Positions 1 through 8,156 of a stretch of 56,434 nt of DNA are shown one piece after another. Every line of letters begins with the position of its first letter. The stretch's first letter is position 1. The position numbers and the translations under genes were made by a program. Source of the stretch: Pseudomonadota bacterium (lineage in GTDB: Bacteria; Desulfobacterota; Desulfovibrionia; Desulfovibrionales; Desulfovibrionaceae). The notes under the pieces were generated by a model. That model worked only from the letters and a program-made list of their open reading frames with translations. It searched no databases and was not told the DNA's origin. The DNA lies in NCBI GenBank assembly GCA_023433925.1, contig JAEYTO010000002.1, positions 1 through 56,434 of the forward strand. Reading direction: 5' to 3'.

Positions 1-510
1 TTCTTCCGCGATCAGGTGGTGGCGGTGGTCGGCGGAGGCAACTCGGCCCTGGAGGAGGCGCTCTACCTCACTCGGCTGGTCAAGAAACTCTACCTCATCC
101 ATCGCCGGGACGAGTTCCGCGGCGCCAAGTGCTACCAGGACAAGTGCGGAATCAGTCCCAAGATCGAGATCCTGCGCAGCACGGTCGTCGAGGAAATCCT
201 GGGAGAGGACAAGGTCGAGGGCATCCGCATCCGCGATCGCAAGACGGAGCAGACTCGCACCTTGGACGTGGACGGCGTGTTCGTGTTCATCGGCTTCGAG
301 CCTGTGCACGGTTTTCTGCCCAAGGGAATGGAGCTGGACAAGGCGGGCTTCATCGTCACTGATCAGGAGTGTCGGACCAGCACCCCCGGTATCTTCGCGG
401 CCGGCGACATCCGCTCGAAAATGTGCCGGCAGGTCGCCACGGCTGTCGGCGACGGCGCGACGGCCGCCACGGCCGCGCTGGCCTATCTGGAAGGCGAGCA
501 TGTGGCGTAG
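1..510 (+). CDS. trxB: Thioredoxin reductase, C-terminal part (5' end outside window)
   Basis: Partial gene: the reading frame is open from base 1 to the stop at 508-510, giving 169 visible residues. It reduces thioredoxin with NAD(P)H through FAD. Visible are the NADPH-binding loop (VVGGGNSALEEA) followed by a basic HRRDEFR stretch typical of the pyridine-nucleotide site, and the C-terminal FAD motif TPGIFAAGDIR followed by QVATAVGDGATAA. The redox-active CxxC pair lies between these two domains' partners upstream in the family and is not in the window, so activity cannot be judged from here. The stop overlaps the start of bamD by 11 bases, so the two are translationally coupled. Confidence 0.93.
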   Translation, partial: FFRDQVVAVVGGGNSALEEALYLTRLVKKLYLIHRRDEFRGAKCYQDKCGISPKIEILRSTVVEEILGEDKVEGIRIRDRKTEQTRTLDVDGVFVFIGFEPVHGFLPKGMELDKAGFIVTDQECRTSTPGIFAAGDIRSKMCRQVATAVGDGATAATAALAYLEGEHVA

Positions 511-1231
511 GCTGCTCATCCTCATGCTGGCGTACGCGCTCCTGGGTGCGTCCAGCGGCTGCGCCGTGATCGATTATTTCTTCGTGGATACCCCCGAGGA
601 AACCGCGCTTGAGCTTTTCCAGCTAGGTCAAGACGAGATGGCCCGGGAGGAATGGGAAGACGCCGTGGAGTACTTCACTACCCTGCGCGACCGATACCCA
701 TTCAGCCCCTACACCATCCAGGCCGAGCTGCTCCTGGCCGACGCGTATTTCAATGACAAGAACTATGCCGAAGCCATAGTCGCCTACAAGGAATATGAAT
801 CGCTGCACCCTAGCGACCAGCGCATCCCCTATGTGCTCTTCCAGATAGGCCTGGCCAACTACAAGAGCATGAGTTCCGTCGACAAGCCCCAGAATCATGC
901 TCGTGAATCCGTCGAATACTTCCAGCGCCTCATTCAGAGCCATCCGACGTCCGAATATGCCGCCAAGGCCAAGGACTCCCTTCTCCAGGCCAGGCGCCAG
1001 CTAGCCGAGCATGAGCTGTTCGTGGCGGACTTCTACTGGCGCGCGGGCAGGTACGGCTCTGCCTGGGAGCGCTACACCTATGTGGCCGACAACTTCAAGG
1101 ATGTGCCGGAAGTGGCCGATTACGCGGAAAAGCGTTCCAGGCTGGCCTTCCTTGAGCGGCAGCAAGACGCGGCGGAATCAGCCCGGGTGAAGAATCACGG
1201 AAGCTGGAAGCAGTGGTTCGGCTGGCTTTGA
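500..1231 (+). CDS. bamD: Outer membrane assembly lipoprotein BamD-like (TPR)
   Basis: A 243-residue lipoprotein of the BAM complex, which inserts beta-barrel proteins into the outer membrane. The N-terminus is a signal peptide with a lipobox ending at Cys22 (ASSGC), followed by tetratricopeptide-type helices (for example DEMAREEWEDAVEYF and FNDKNYAEAIVAYKEYE), which is the BamD/ComL pattern. Length agrees with the family. The start inside the trxB tail means co-transcription with trxB. Another TPR lipoprotein would be possible, but the lipobox plus helix spacing favour BamD. Confidence 0.85.
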   Translation: MWRRLLILMLAYALLGASSGCAVIDYFFVDTPEETALELFQLGQDEMAREEWEDAVEYFTTLRDRYPFSPYTIQAELLLADAYFNDKNYAEAIVAYKEYESLHPSDQRIPYVLFQIGLANYKSMSSVDKPQNHARESVEYFQRLIQSHPTSEYAAKAKDSLLQARRQLAEHELFVADFYWRAGRYGSAWERYTYVADNFKDVPEVADYAEKRSRLAFLERQQDAAESARVKNHGSWKQWFGWL

Positions 1232-1254
1232 CGTTCAATATGACGTATAATAAG

Positions 1255-1280
1255 GCGGCCTGAAGGCCGCTTTTTTTTTT
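1255..1280 (+). terminator. Rho-independent terminator after bamD
   Basis: A perfect six-base-pair GC stem (GCGGCC / GGCCGC, 1255-1260 and 1265-1270) with loop TGAA is followed by ten consecutive T. This is a textbook intrinsic terminator separating trxB-bamD from the next gene, whose ribosome-binding site begins only 17 bases later. Confidence 0.92.
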
Positions 1281-1306
1281 ATCGGCCTTTGCCACCGGAG
1301 CTGAGA

Positions 1307-2191
1307 ATGGACGAAGAACGCATCCTGCCGGATTGGCTTGAAGCACATGGCATCGAGGACAATCGCTTCGCCGCTGCATACGCGGCTGCGAGCGACAGGC
1401 AGCGCTCGCTCTGCAAGGCGCTTATCGCCGCTCTCTGGTCCATGTCGCCTCCCAGGCGGACCGGGGTGGAAATGCATGCGGTGGAGCTTGAGCAGGGCTG
1501 CAATTTCCTGAGCCTGACGAAACCGCTGCGCTGGGCCGTGCTGTGCATGGACACATCGGCGGCTTCGCCAGGCCTGGTGCTCGCGGCGCTTCTTCCAGCC
1601 CTCACCGCCGGCGTGGGCGAGGTCCTGGTGGTCGGCCTGGGTTCAGACTCGCTACCGGCTCCGGTGCTCGCTGCGTTGGAGCTGGCCGGCCAGGAGCGAG
1701 TCGTGGAACTGGAGGGCCCCCAGGCTCGCGAACTCGCCGGGAGTCTGAGCAAGGCCGGTGACGGCCTTGTCATGTGCCTGGGATTGGAAGCCATGGACAT
1801 ATTCAGAGGCTCGCCGTTGCCGCGCTGGAGTCCGCGAACCGTTCTTTCCGACGCGCCCCTTCGCTCAACCTGCTCCCTGGGTGTGTTTATTGACAAAAAA
1901 AATCAATATTCCAGGCAGCTTGCCGAGGACATCTCTTTCATGCTCCCGAGCGTGGAGGTCGAATGGTGGAGTCCGTCGGGCAAGTTTGGGCCGAAAGAGG
2001 CCGTAAAGCGGGCCGGCGGCTTCGAGCTTTTCGAGCAAAAACTCTTTGACGCTGTATTGGTTCCAGACTATCTCAGCCAACAAGCGCTCAGGACCCGTCC
2101 CGCCGTGCTCGGCCTTGGCCGGGCCGGTCATTGGCTTTGGCCGGACCTGATCGAGGCTCGCTTCCGCCTGCATCATGCGGCCATGCTCTGA
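1307..2191 (+). CDS. Unknown protein with histidinol-dehydrogenase-like nucleotide-binding half
   Basis: 294 residues. I chose ATG 1307 because GGAG lies six bases upstream; a TTG at 1289 in the same frame has no such site. The function is not known to me. The middle (about residues 85-150: LPALTAGVGEVLVV, then VLAALELAGQERVVELEG, PQARELAG) resembles the HisD segment 'PASIAGc..vv ... AA.LcGV..vf.vGGAQAIAALA', the Rossmann half of histidinol dehydrogenase. The second half (VFIDKKNQYSRQLAEDISF onwards) does not show the HisD zinc and catalytic residues as far as I can see. It sits between a terminator and an EF-G gene, 26 bases before the latter. I infer a HisD/ALDH-fold relative with lost or altered chemistry; similarity is by eye. 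Confidence 0.6.
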   Translation: MDEERILPDWLEAHGIEDNRFAAAYAAASDRQRSLCKALIAALWSMSPPRRTGVEMHAVELEQGCNFLSLTKPLRWAVLCMDTSAASPGLVLAALLPALTAGVGEVLVVGLGSDSLPAPVLAALELAGQERVVELEGPQARELAGSLSKAGDGLVMCLGLEAMDIFRGSPLPRWSPRTVLSDAPLRSTCSLGVFIDKKNQYSRQLAEDISFMLPSVEVEWWSPSGKFGPKEAVKRAGGFELFEQKLFDAVLVPDYLSQQALRTRPAVLGLGRAGHWLWPDLIEARFRLHHAAML

Positions 2192-2217
2192 GCCGTTCCC
2201 CCCGTTCAGGAAAAACG

Positions 2218-4269
2218 ATGAGCAAAAAGACGCCAAGCGGCAGTAAAGAGATCGAGTCTCTTCGCAATATCGGCATCATCGCCCACATCGATGCGGGCAA
2301 GACAACCCTTACCGAGCGTATCCTCTATTATACGCACAAGATTCATCGCATGGGCGAGGTCCATGACGGCACAGCGACCATGGATTTCACGCCCGAGGAG
2401 CAGGAGCGCGGCATCACCATCGCCTCGGCCTGCACCACATGCCTGTGGAAGGACAAGCGCATCAATATAATCGACACGCCGGGCCATGTGGACTTCACCA
2501 TCGAAGTGGAGCGCTCGCTGCGCGTGCTGGACGGCGCCATCGGCGTGTTCTGCGCCGTGAGCGGGGTGGAGCCCCAATCCGAGACGGTCTGGCGCCAATC
2601 CGAGCACTACCGTGTTCCAAAACTGGCTTTCGTGAACAAACTCGACCGTCTTGGGGCCGACTTCCAAGGCGTGCTTGACCAGATGCGCCAGAAGCTTGGG
2701 GCCAAGCCCTTGCCCCTGGTCGTGCCTGACGGCGAGGGCGAGGACTTCCGGGCCCTGTTCGATCTTGTGCGCATGAAACGCCTGGTCTTCGAGAGCGAGA
2801 GCCGGGGCGAACGCTATGAAGTTCTGGACCTGGACGAGGAGCAGGCCGCGCGGGCTCTGCCTTGGCGCGAGCACATGGTCGAGATGTTGGCGGAGGAGGA
2901 CGAAGACATCCTGGAGCTTTACTTGTCCGGCCAGGATCTGCCTCTCGACCGCCTGGAGGCTGCCATACGCGCGGCGACCCTGGCCTTGAGGCTCGTGCCG
3001 GTCTATTCCGGCTCGGCGCTCAAGAATATCGGCATTCAGCCGCTTTTGGACGGGGTGGCCACGTTCCTGCCTTCCCCGCTGGATGTTCCTCCGGCCCTGG
3101 GGGTGGATCCGCGGACCAAGGCCGGGATGCACTTCGAGATTTCCGCTTCCGAGCCGCTCTCGGCGCTGGCCTTCAAGGTTATCATGGAGGCCGGTCGCAG
3201 GCTGGTGCTCATGCGTATCTATTCCGGCACGTTGCGCGAAGGACAGGAGGTCTGGAACGCCACGCAGGGGCAGGACGAGCGCGTGGCGCGCCTGTTCCAT
3301 CTCCATGCCGGCCGCAAGGAGAAGCTCGATCGGGCCATTGCCGGCGACATCGTGGCCGTTGCGGGCATGCGCCTGACCAGGACCGGCGACACGATCTGCA
3401 CTAGGGAGGCTCCGCTCATCCTGGAGCGCATCAGCGAGTACAAGCCGGTCATCTCCCTGGCCATTGAGCCGCGCAATGCGGAGGAGGCCGAGAAACTGGA
3501 TCAAGCCATGGGGCACTACCTGCAAGAGGACCCGACTCTGCATATCGAGAAGGACGAGGCTACTGATCAGCTCGTGCTCTCGGGCATGGGGGAGCTGCAT
3601 TTGGAAGTGGTCCTGGATCGCCTGCGTCGTGAATACGGCCTGCAGCCGCGTAGCGGCAAACCTCAGGTGGTCTATCTGGAGACGGTCGCCGCGCGCGGGG
3701 AGGGCGAGGCCGAGTTCCATCGCGAACTCGGCGATGTCATGCATCACGGCTTCGTGCGCCTCGAAGGCGAGCCCCTGCCCAGGGGCAAAGTCAACGAAGT
3801 CCATTTGGCTCTGGACAAAACCCAGTGGCATCAAACCATTGCGGATGCCGTATACGAAGGCATCGTTGATGGACTACAGAGCGGGGTGCTCAAGGGCCAC
3901 CCGGTGCAGAACGTCAAGGTCACTGTCGTGGAGCTGCGCAAGCGGGAGGGCGAGTCGACGCCGGTGGGCTACCGCATGGCCGCAGCCATGGCCTTGCGCA
4001 AGGCATTGCAGCAGGCCAGACCTGTCCTGCTGGAACCCATCATGGATGTGGAGATCAGTGTGCCCGTAGACTTTGTGGGTGATGCCATCGGCCTTCTCGG
4101 AGCCAAGGGCGCCAGAATCGAAAACCTCTTCGACAAGGCTGGCCAGAAGGCCATCAAGGCTCTCGCGCCATTGCGCAGCCTGTTCGGCTTCTCCACTGAC
4201 CTGCGATCCGCGACCCAAGGCCGGGCCGGCCTCGTGATGCGGTTCTCACGCTTCGATGTGCTCGAATGA
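2218..4269 (+). CDS. fusA2: Elongation factor G paralogue (EF-G)
   Basis: 683 residues starting at ATG 2218 with AGG eight bases upstream; the open frame continues upstream into the previous gene but that part is not EF-G-like. All GTPase motifs are present: AHIDAGKTT (G1), ERGITIAS (switch I), DTPGHVDF (G3), NKLDR (G4) and SGSALK (G5). Domains II to V follow, including GELHLEV and the C-terminal VMRFSRFDVLE. EF-G moves tRNA and mRNA through the ribosome; some paralogues instead recycle ribosomes. The gene is not next to rpsL, rpsG or tuf, so it is probably a second EF-G of the kind described in spirochaetes, planctomycetes and deltaproteobacteria (spdEFG). Which of the two activities it has cannot be read from the sequence. 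Confidence 0.9.
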   Translation: MSKKTPSGSKEIESLRNIGIIAHIDAGKTTLTERILYYTHKIHRMGEVHDGTATMDFTPEEQERGITIASACTTCLWKDKRINIIDTPGHVDFTIEVERSLRVLDGAIGVFCAVSGVEPQSETVWRQSEHYRVPKLAFVNKLDRLGADFQGVLDQMRQKLGAKPLPLVVPDGEGEDFRALFDLVRMKRLVFESESRGERYEVLDLDEEQAARALPWREHMVEMLAEEDEDILELYLSGQDLPLDRLEAAIRAATLALRLVPVYSGSALKNIGIQPLLDGVATFLPSPLDVPPALGVDPRTKAGMHFEISASEPLSALAFKVIMEAGRRLVLMRIYSGTLREGQEVWNATQGQDERVARLFHLHAGRKEKLDRAIAGDIVAVAGMRLTRTGDTICTREAPLILERISEYKPVISLAIEPRNAEEAEKLDQAMGHYLQEDPTLHIEKDEATDQLVLSGMGELHLEVVLDRLRREYGLQPRSGKPQVVYLETVAARGEGEAEFHRELGDVMHHGFVRLEGEPLPRGKVNEVHLALDKTQWHQTIADAVYEGIVDGLQSGVLKGHPVQNVKVTVVELRKREGESTPVGYRMAAAMALRKALQQARPVLLEPIMDVEISVPVDFVGDAIGLLGAKGARIENLFDKAGQKAIKALAPLRSLFGFSTDLRSATQGRAGLVMRFSRFDVLE

Positions 4270-4288
4270 GCGCCAGCCCCGGTGATTC

Positions 4289-4783
4289 ATGAGCGTAATG
4301 ACTCGCTTTAAACGCCTGGTTCGGTACAACTACCTCAAAATTCTCAGGCTCAGAACCTCCTCGCACAGCATCGCCCTGGGGCTGGCGCTGGGCGCCTTTG
4401 GCGGCTGCTTGCCCGCCTTGCCGGGCCTGCCCTTGCAGAGCTTGGTTGGCTTGGCCCTGGCCTTCATCTTCCGCGCCAACAAAATAGCAGCCTGGCTCGG
4501 GACGTGGGTGTCCAACCCGTTCAACTGGGTCCTTTTTTACTGGGCCGAGTACAAGATCGGCAGCCTCATCATCCCCCTGGACATCAAGATCGACCCGTTG
4601 TCGATGAACATCCAGGAACTCGTCTCCCTTGGGGCCAAAGGCATCCTCGTGTTGATGATCGGCGGCGCCATCCTTGGCATTCCCATCGGGCTGCTGACCT
4701 ACGCCATCTCGCTTCCGTTGATCCGCAACTATCACAAGCGGCGGGCCCTGCGCTTGCTGCGCAAACGCACCAGCTCCTCTTGA
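4289..4783 (+). CDS. DUF2062 membrane protein
   Basis: 164 residues. The pattern of a basic N-terminal region, then SIALGLALGAFGGCLPALPGLPLQ, a first hydrophobic pair, the conserved GTWVSNPFNWV segment, and a final long hydrophobic stretch (GILVLMIGGAILGIPIGLL) is that of the DUF2062 family. The role of this family is not established. At least three membrane segments are visible, so it is an inner-membrane protein. It starts 19 bases after the EF-G stop and is probably in the same transcript. Confidence 0.75.
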   Translation: MSVMTRFKRLVRYNYLKILRLRTSSHSIALGLALGAFGGCLPALPGLPLQSLVGLALAFIFRANKIAAWLGTWVSNPFNWVLFYWAEYKIGSLIIPLDIKIDPLSMNIQELVSLGAKGILVLMIGGAILGIPIGLLTYAISLPLIRNYHKRRALRLLRKRTSSS

Positions 4784-4912
4784 CGCCCTTACGGGCGGGC
4801 AACCAACATCGCCCAGGCCAATTCCTTGCGTCAGGCCCTCCTTATCCGTAAGTATGGCGGGAGAGGGCATGAGCTTCGACCAGCCGACAGGTCCTCATGG
4901 TCCGGGAGAGGC

Positions 4913-6385
4913 ATGATGGACGACGGTTCCAAGAGACTGGTGGTGGTATCGAACCGCCTCCCCGTGGCCTTGAGCAACGAAGGAGGGCGGTGGATGGTCA
5001 AGCCTGGCGCAGGCGGGCTCGTGTCCGCTCTGGCGCCGGTGCTCAAGAACAGGGGAGGCTTGTGGATCGGTTGGTCCGGAGCCAAGGGAGCCGTGGACAT
5101 TGCCGACCTGCTGGCCGAGTTCTCCCGTCAGGCGGGCTATTCGTTGCACCCGGTCCATCTCGGCGAGGAAGAGGTGACCGGCTATTATCACGGCTTCTCC
5201 AATGAGGTCATCTGGCCGCTCTTCCACGATTTCCAGTCGCGCTGCAATTTCAATCCAGGCTATTGGCGCATCTACCTGGACGTGAACCTCAAGTTCGCCG
5301 AGGTCGTGGCGCGTTACAGCCGCGCCTCCGACTACGTCTGGGTCCACGACTATCACCTCATGCACATGGCCTTCATGCTGCGCAACATGGGCTTGGGGCG
5401 AAGCTGCGGCTTTTTCCTGCACATCCCCTTTCCGCCGCCGGACATCTTCCTCAAGCTACCCTGGCGGGCCAAGGTCGTACGCTCGCTCCTTGAGTATGAC
5501 CTCGTGGGCTTCCAGACCTGGCGCGACCGGAGCAACTTCATCAACTGCCTGCGCGCCCTGGCGCCCGAGGCGGGCATCAGCGGCCGCGGCAACGAGGTGC
5601 GGGTGATGCTCCTTGGCCGCACCACGCGACTCGGGGCCTTCCCCATCAGCATCGACTACAATGCCTTCGCCGACATGGCCGCCTCGGCAGAGGTGGCCCA
5701 GAAGGCGAAGGATTTCCGTGACGCCCTGCTCCAGCGCAAGATCATCCTCGGCGTGGATCGGCTGGACTACACCAAGGGCATTCCTCAGCGCATCGAGGCC
5801 ATCCGCCAGCTTCTGCTCAAGTTCCCGGACTTGCGCGAGAAGGTCTGCTTCGTCCAGGTGGCCGTGCCCAGCCGTGAGGAGATACCCGAGTACCACACTC
5901 TCAAGATCGAGATCGAACGGCTTGTGGGCGAGGTCAATGGTCAATTCACCCAGCCGGGATGGGTGCCGATCCATTATTTGTACCGTTCGCTCCCGCGGGA
6001 GGATTTGGTGGCCTACTATCGCGCAGCGGACATGGCCCTTGTCACGCCTCTGCGCGATGGCATGAATCTGGTGGCCAAGGAGTATTGCGCCAGCAACGTT
6101 TCGGAGACTGGCGCGCTCTTCCTGAGCGAGTTCGCCGGTGCAGCCGGCCAACTGCAGAAGCACGGCGCCATCCTGGTCAATCCCCATGACGTGGAGGGAG
6201 TCGCCAAGGCGATCTACAAGGCCTTCCACACGGATACGGCGGTGCACCGTTCGAACATGCGCCGTTTGCGCGAATCCATCCGCCGCGCGGACATCTTTTG
6301 GTGGGTGGACTCCTTTCTGCAGAACGCCTTTTCCAGACACCTCAATGATTTTCCGCCTCGCGAAGGCGTTAGTTTCCACGAATAG
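4913..6385 (+). CDS. otsA: Trehalose-6-phosphate synthase (GT20)
   Basis: 490 residues. ATG 4913 follows GGGAGAG closely; the frame is open 87 bases further upstream but without family sequence. It joins UDP-glucose (or another NDP-glucose) and glucose-6-phosphate to trehalose-6-phosphate. Recognisable motifs are VVSNRLPVAL, WIGWSG, VWVHDYHLM, LGVDRLDYTKGIPQRIEA and TPLRDGMNLVAKEY, all standard for OtsA. Length fits a stand-alone synthase without a phosphatase domain. No otsB is adjacent; the next gene is rsmA, 11 bases away. A short CGCCC/GGGCG hairpin without a T-run lies at 4784-4797 before it. Confidence 0.93.
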   Translation: MMDDGSKRLVVVSNRLPVALSNEGGRWMVKPGAGGLVSALAPVLKNRGGLWIGWSGAKGAVDIADLLAEFSRQAGYSLHPVHLGEEEVTGYYHGFSNEVIWPLFHDFQSRCNFNPGYWRIYLDVNLKFAEVVARYSRASDYVWVHDYHLMHMAFMLRNMGLGRSCGFFLHIPFPPPDIFLKLPWRAKVVRSLLEYDLVGFQTWRDRSNFINCLRALAPEAGISGRGNEVRVMLLGRTTRLGAFPISIDYNAFADMAASAEVAQKAKDFRDALLQRKIILGVDRLDYTKGIPQRIEAIRQLLLKFPDLREKVCFVQVAVPSREEIPEYHTLKIEIERLVGEVNGQFTQPGWVPIHYLYRSLPREDLVAYYRAADMALVTPLRDGMNLVAKEYCASNVSETGALFLSEFAGAAGQLQKHGAILVNPHDVEGVAKAIYKAFHTDTAVHRSNMRRLRESIRRADIFWWVDSFLQNAFSRHLNDFPPREGVSFHE

Positions 6386-6396
6386 GAGATGTCCCC

Positions 6397-7215
6397 ATGC
6401 CTGTTGCCGAGCGCAGGCCATTCGCCAAGCGCAGCCTTGGCCAGAACTTTCTGCGTGATGAGAACATAGCCCGTAAGATTGTCGCTGCCCTGGCGCTTTC
6501 ACCCGGCGACACCGTGCTTGAGATCGGGCCGGGCCACGGCGCGCTCACTCGTTGGCTGGACGAGTGGGTGCAAACGGTTCCCTCGGGACGGGTCCTCGCC
6601 CTGGAGAAGGATGAGGATCTTGCTCGTGGAATCGAACGCGATTTTCCCGGAGTGGAGGTGGTTGTTGCCGATGCCTTACACTTTCCCTGGGAGTCGCTCC
6701 CGGGAGCAGGGAACCTCAAGTACGTGGGCAATCTACCATACAACATCGCCTCTCCGCTCATCTGGGAGATCGTCAGCCGATCTCCGCGCTACGCGCAGGC
6801 TGTGTTCATGGTCCAGCACGAGGTGGGGCTGCGGCTTTCGGCCTTGGCCGGGAGCGGAGAGTACGGCGCGCTGAGTGTCTGGGTCCAGAGCTTCGCCCAG
6901 GTGCGCTACCTGTTCCGCGTACCCCCGCAGGTTTTCAGGCCCAGGCCCAAGGTGGACTCGGCCGTGATGCTCTTCGAGCCGTTGAACCCGGAGCAAGCGC
7001 CTGCCGAGCCTGAGTTATTGGCCAGGTTATTGCATATGTGTTTTCAGAAGCGTCGCAAGCAGTTGCGCAATATTCTGCGGCCCTGGTGGTCCGAGCGCGT
7101 GGAGCAGTTGCTTGAGAGTCATGGTCGCCAGCCCACGGCTCGCCCCGAGGAGTTGACTCCTCTGGAATTCCAGAGCTTGGCGCGAATCGTGCTCGGGGAG
7201 GCGATCCACGGGTAA
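6397..7215 (+). CDS. rsmA: 16S rRNA (A1518/A1519) dimethyltransferase RsmA/KsgA
   Basis: 272 residues, ATG 6397 with AGGAG upstream. It dimethylates two adjacent adenines near the 3' end of 16S rRNA during 30S maturation. Visible are the N-terminal SLGQNFLRD motif, the SAM-binding loop VLEIGPGHGALT, and the catalytic motif NLPYNIASPL (motif IV, N-L-P-Y). The C-terminal region with CFQKRRKQLRN is the normal KsgA tail. It follows otsA by 11 bases and ends the first long block; no clear terminator follows, only weak AT-rich inverted repeats. Confidence 0.95.
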   Translation: MPVAERRPFAKRSLGQNFLRDENIARKIVAALALSPGDTVLEIGPGHGALTRWLDEWVQTVPSGRVLALEKDEDLARGIERDFPGVEVVVADALHFPWESLPGAGNLKYVGNLPYNIASPLIWEIVSRSPRYAQAVFMVQHEVGLRLSALAGSGEYGALSVWVQSFAQVRYLFRVPPQVFRPRPKVDSAVMLFEPLNPEQAPAEPELLARLLHMCFQKRRKQLRNILRPWWSERVEQLLESHGRQPTARPEELTPLEFQSLARIVLGEAIHG

Positions 7216-7223
7216 TGGCCAAG

Positions 7224-7288
7224 AATCATTTTTAACAAAATAATGATTGCCGCGCCTCCAGCCTTGTTTTATGGGCCTTTCGGCTGGA
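7224..7288. repeat. Two short inverted repeats upstream of hup
   Basis: AATCATT (7224-7230) is inverted as AATGATT (7242-7248), and TCCAGCC (7257-7263) is inverted as GGCTGGA (7282-7288). The 287-base gap between rsmA and hup otherwise shows no gene. They may serve as operator or weak terminator; nothing decides which. Confidence 0.35.
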
Positions 7289-7502
7289 CAGGAAAATAGC
7301 ATTGCATTAATGGTGTGTGGGCGCGGGCAAGGATTTTAGTGATCTGCCCCTCTCCGACTTGTGACGACCGAGATCCGACGATCGTGCAGAAGGTGAAATC
7401 TCGGCTACGAGTTCTCATACGCAAGGTTGTACCGACGGTGGAAATCGGGCCCAGATTGAATATGGGTTCGTCGTATCAAGCAAAAAGAGGAGGAGAGGAC
7501 TA

Positions 7503-7775
7503 ATGACCAAGGCAGATCTGGTTGCCAAAATCGCCGAGAAGGCCTCCATTTCCAAGGCTGACGCCGAGCGCGCCCTGAATGCCTTTGTCGAGGCCGTGGA
7601 AGCGACCCTCGTGAACGAGGGCAAGCTGACGCTGACCGGCTTTGGCACTTTCGCGGTAGAGGAGCGCAAAGAACGCACCGGCCGCAACCCGCGCACTGGT
7701 CAGGAGATCAAGATCCCCGCGACCAAAGTGGTCAAGTTCCGCCCTGGCAAGCTGCTCAAAGACGCTGTGAAGTAA
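7503..7775 (+). CDS. hup: HU-family DNA-binding protein
   Basis: 90 residues, ATG 7503 preceded by a strong AGGAGGAG site. A histone-like dimeric protein that bends and compacts DNA. The start MTKADLVAKIAEKAS, the GFGTFAV turn, and the DNA-binding arm ERTGRNPRTGQEIKIPATKV are the HU signature, with a normal family length. It is followed after 15 bases by a tiny membrane-protein gene. Confidence 0.96.
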   Translation: MTKADLVAKIAEKASISKADAERALNAFVEAVEATLVNEGKLTLTGFGTFAVEERKERTGRNPRTGQEIKIPATKVVKFRPGKLLKDAVK

Positions 7776-7790
7776 ATTTGGAGCATTCTT

Positions 7791-7967
7791 ATGTGGATGA
7801 TTCATGGTGAGACAGTTCAAAGCCCGCTTCCTCAGGATCTTCCCTGGTGGCAGCCGGATCATGCAATCTTTTTTGGCGTGCTCTACATGGTGCTCGGCGT
7901 GATCGGCACCGGCATGGGCGCTGTCATTCTCAAATCCTTGTGGGATTCGGTCCGTCACAAGCACTAG
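7791..7967 (+). CDS. Small membrane protein of 58 residues, unknown function
   Basis: A short gene: ATG 7791, stop TAG 7965-7967. GGAG lies at 7780-7783, seven bases before the start. The product begins MWMIHGETVQSP, has a PWW pair at about residues 18-20, then one hydrophobic span (about residues 27-49, HAIFFGVLYMVLGVIGTGMG) and a short basic tail ending in RHKH. This is the profile of a single-span inner-membrane protein with a cytoplasmic C-terminus. It lies just after hup and before a strong hairpin. No function is recognised. Confidence 0.7.
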   Translation: MWMIHGETVQSPLPQDLPWWQPDHAIFFGVLYMVLGVIGTGMGAVILKSLWDSVRHKH

Positions 7968-7990
7968 CAGCTTCTGACTGACGGCAGTCG

Positions 7991-8019
7991 GGGCGGACCC
8001 GCCTGGTGAGGGTCCGCCC
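7991..8019 (+). terminator. Strong hairpin after the small membrane protein gene
   Basis: A perfect ten-base-pair stem (GGGCGGACCC 7991-8000 and GGGTCCGCCC 8010-8019) with a nine-base loop. There is no T-run after it, so it may stabilise the hup transcript end or work with Rho instead of acting as an intrinsic terminator. Confidence 0.55.
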
Positions 8020-8040
8020 ATGCACATCACGGGAGCAAGA

Positions 8041-8061
8041 CTTTTTCCTGGCAGGAAAAAG
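8041..8061. promoter_or_regulatory. 21-base perfect palindrome upstream of the rpsU promoter
   Basis: Arms CTTTTTCCTG (8041-8050) and CAGGAAAAAG (8052-8061) flank a single central base. The last base lies four bases before the proposed -35 box. Size, symmetry and position fit an operator for a dimeric regulator; a transcript hairpin is a weaker alternative because no loop is available unless the inner pairs open. Confidence 0.5.
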
Positions 8062-8064
8062 TAC

Positions 8065-8093
8065 TTGCTTTTGTTTTTTCATGTACCTATGGT
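8065..8093 (+). promoter_or_regulatory. Sigma-70 promoter of the rpsU cluster
   Basis: TTGCTT (8065-8070) and TATGGT (8088-8093) are separated by 17 bases. The leader that would follow holds a GC hairpin, CTCGCC (8101-8106) with GGCGAG (8125-8130), before the rpsU ribosome-binding site. Confidence 0.55.
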
Positions 8094-8156
8094 TCTCTGT
8101 CTCGCCAACCTGCGGCTCGGCCGCGGCGAGGCACTATTCAAAAGGGGGTGAGATCT

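Noticed and set aside
2206..3834. Long minus-strand open frame opposite the EF-G gene
   Set aside because: It is a shadow of GC-rich coding sequence; the translation shows no domain and the plus-strand EF-G is unmistakable.
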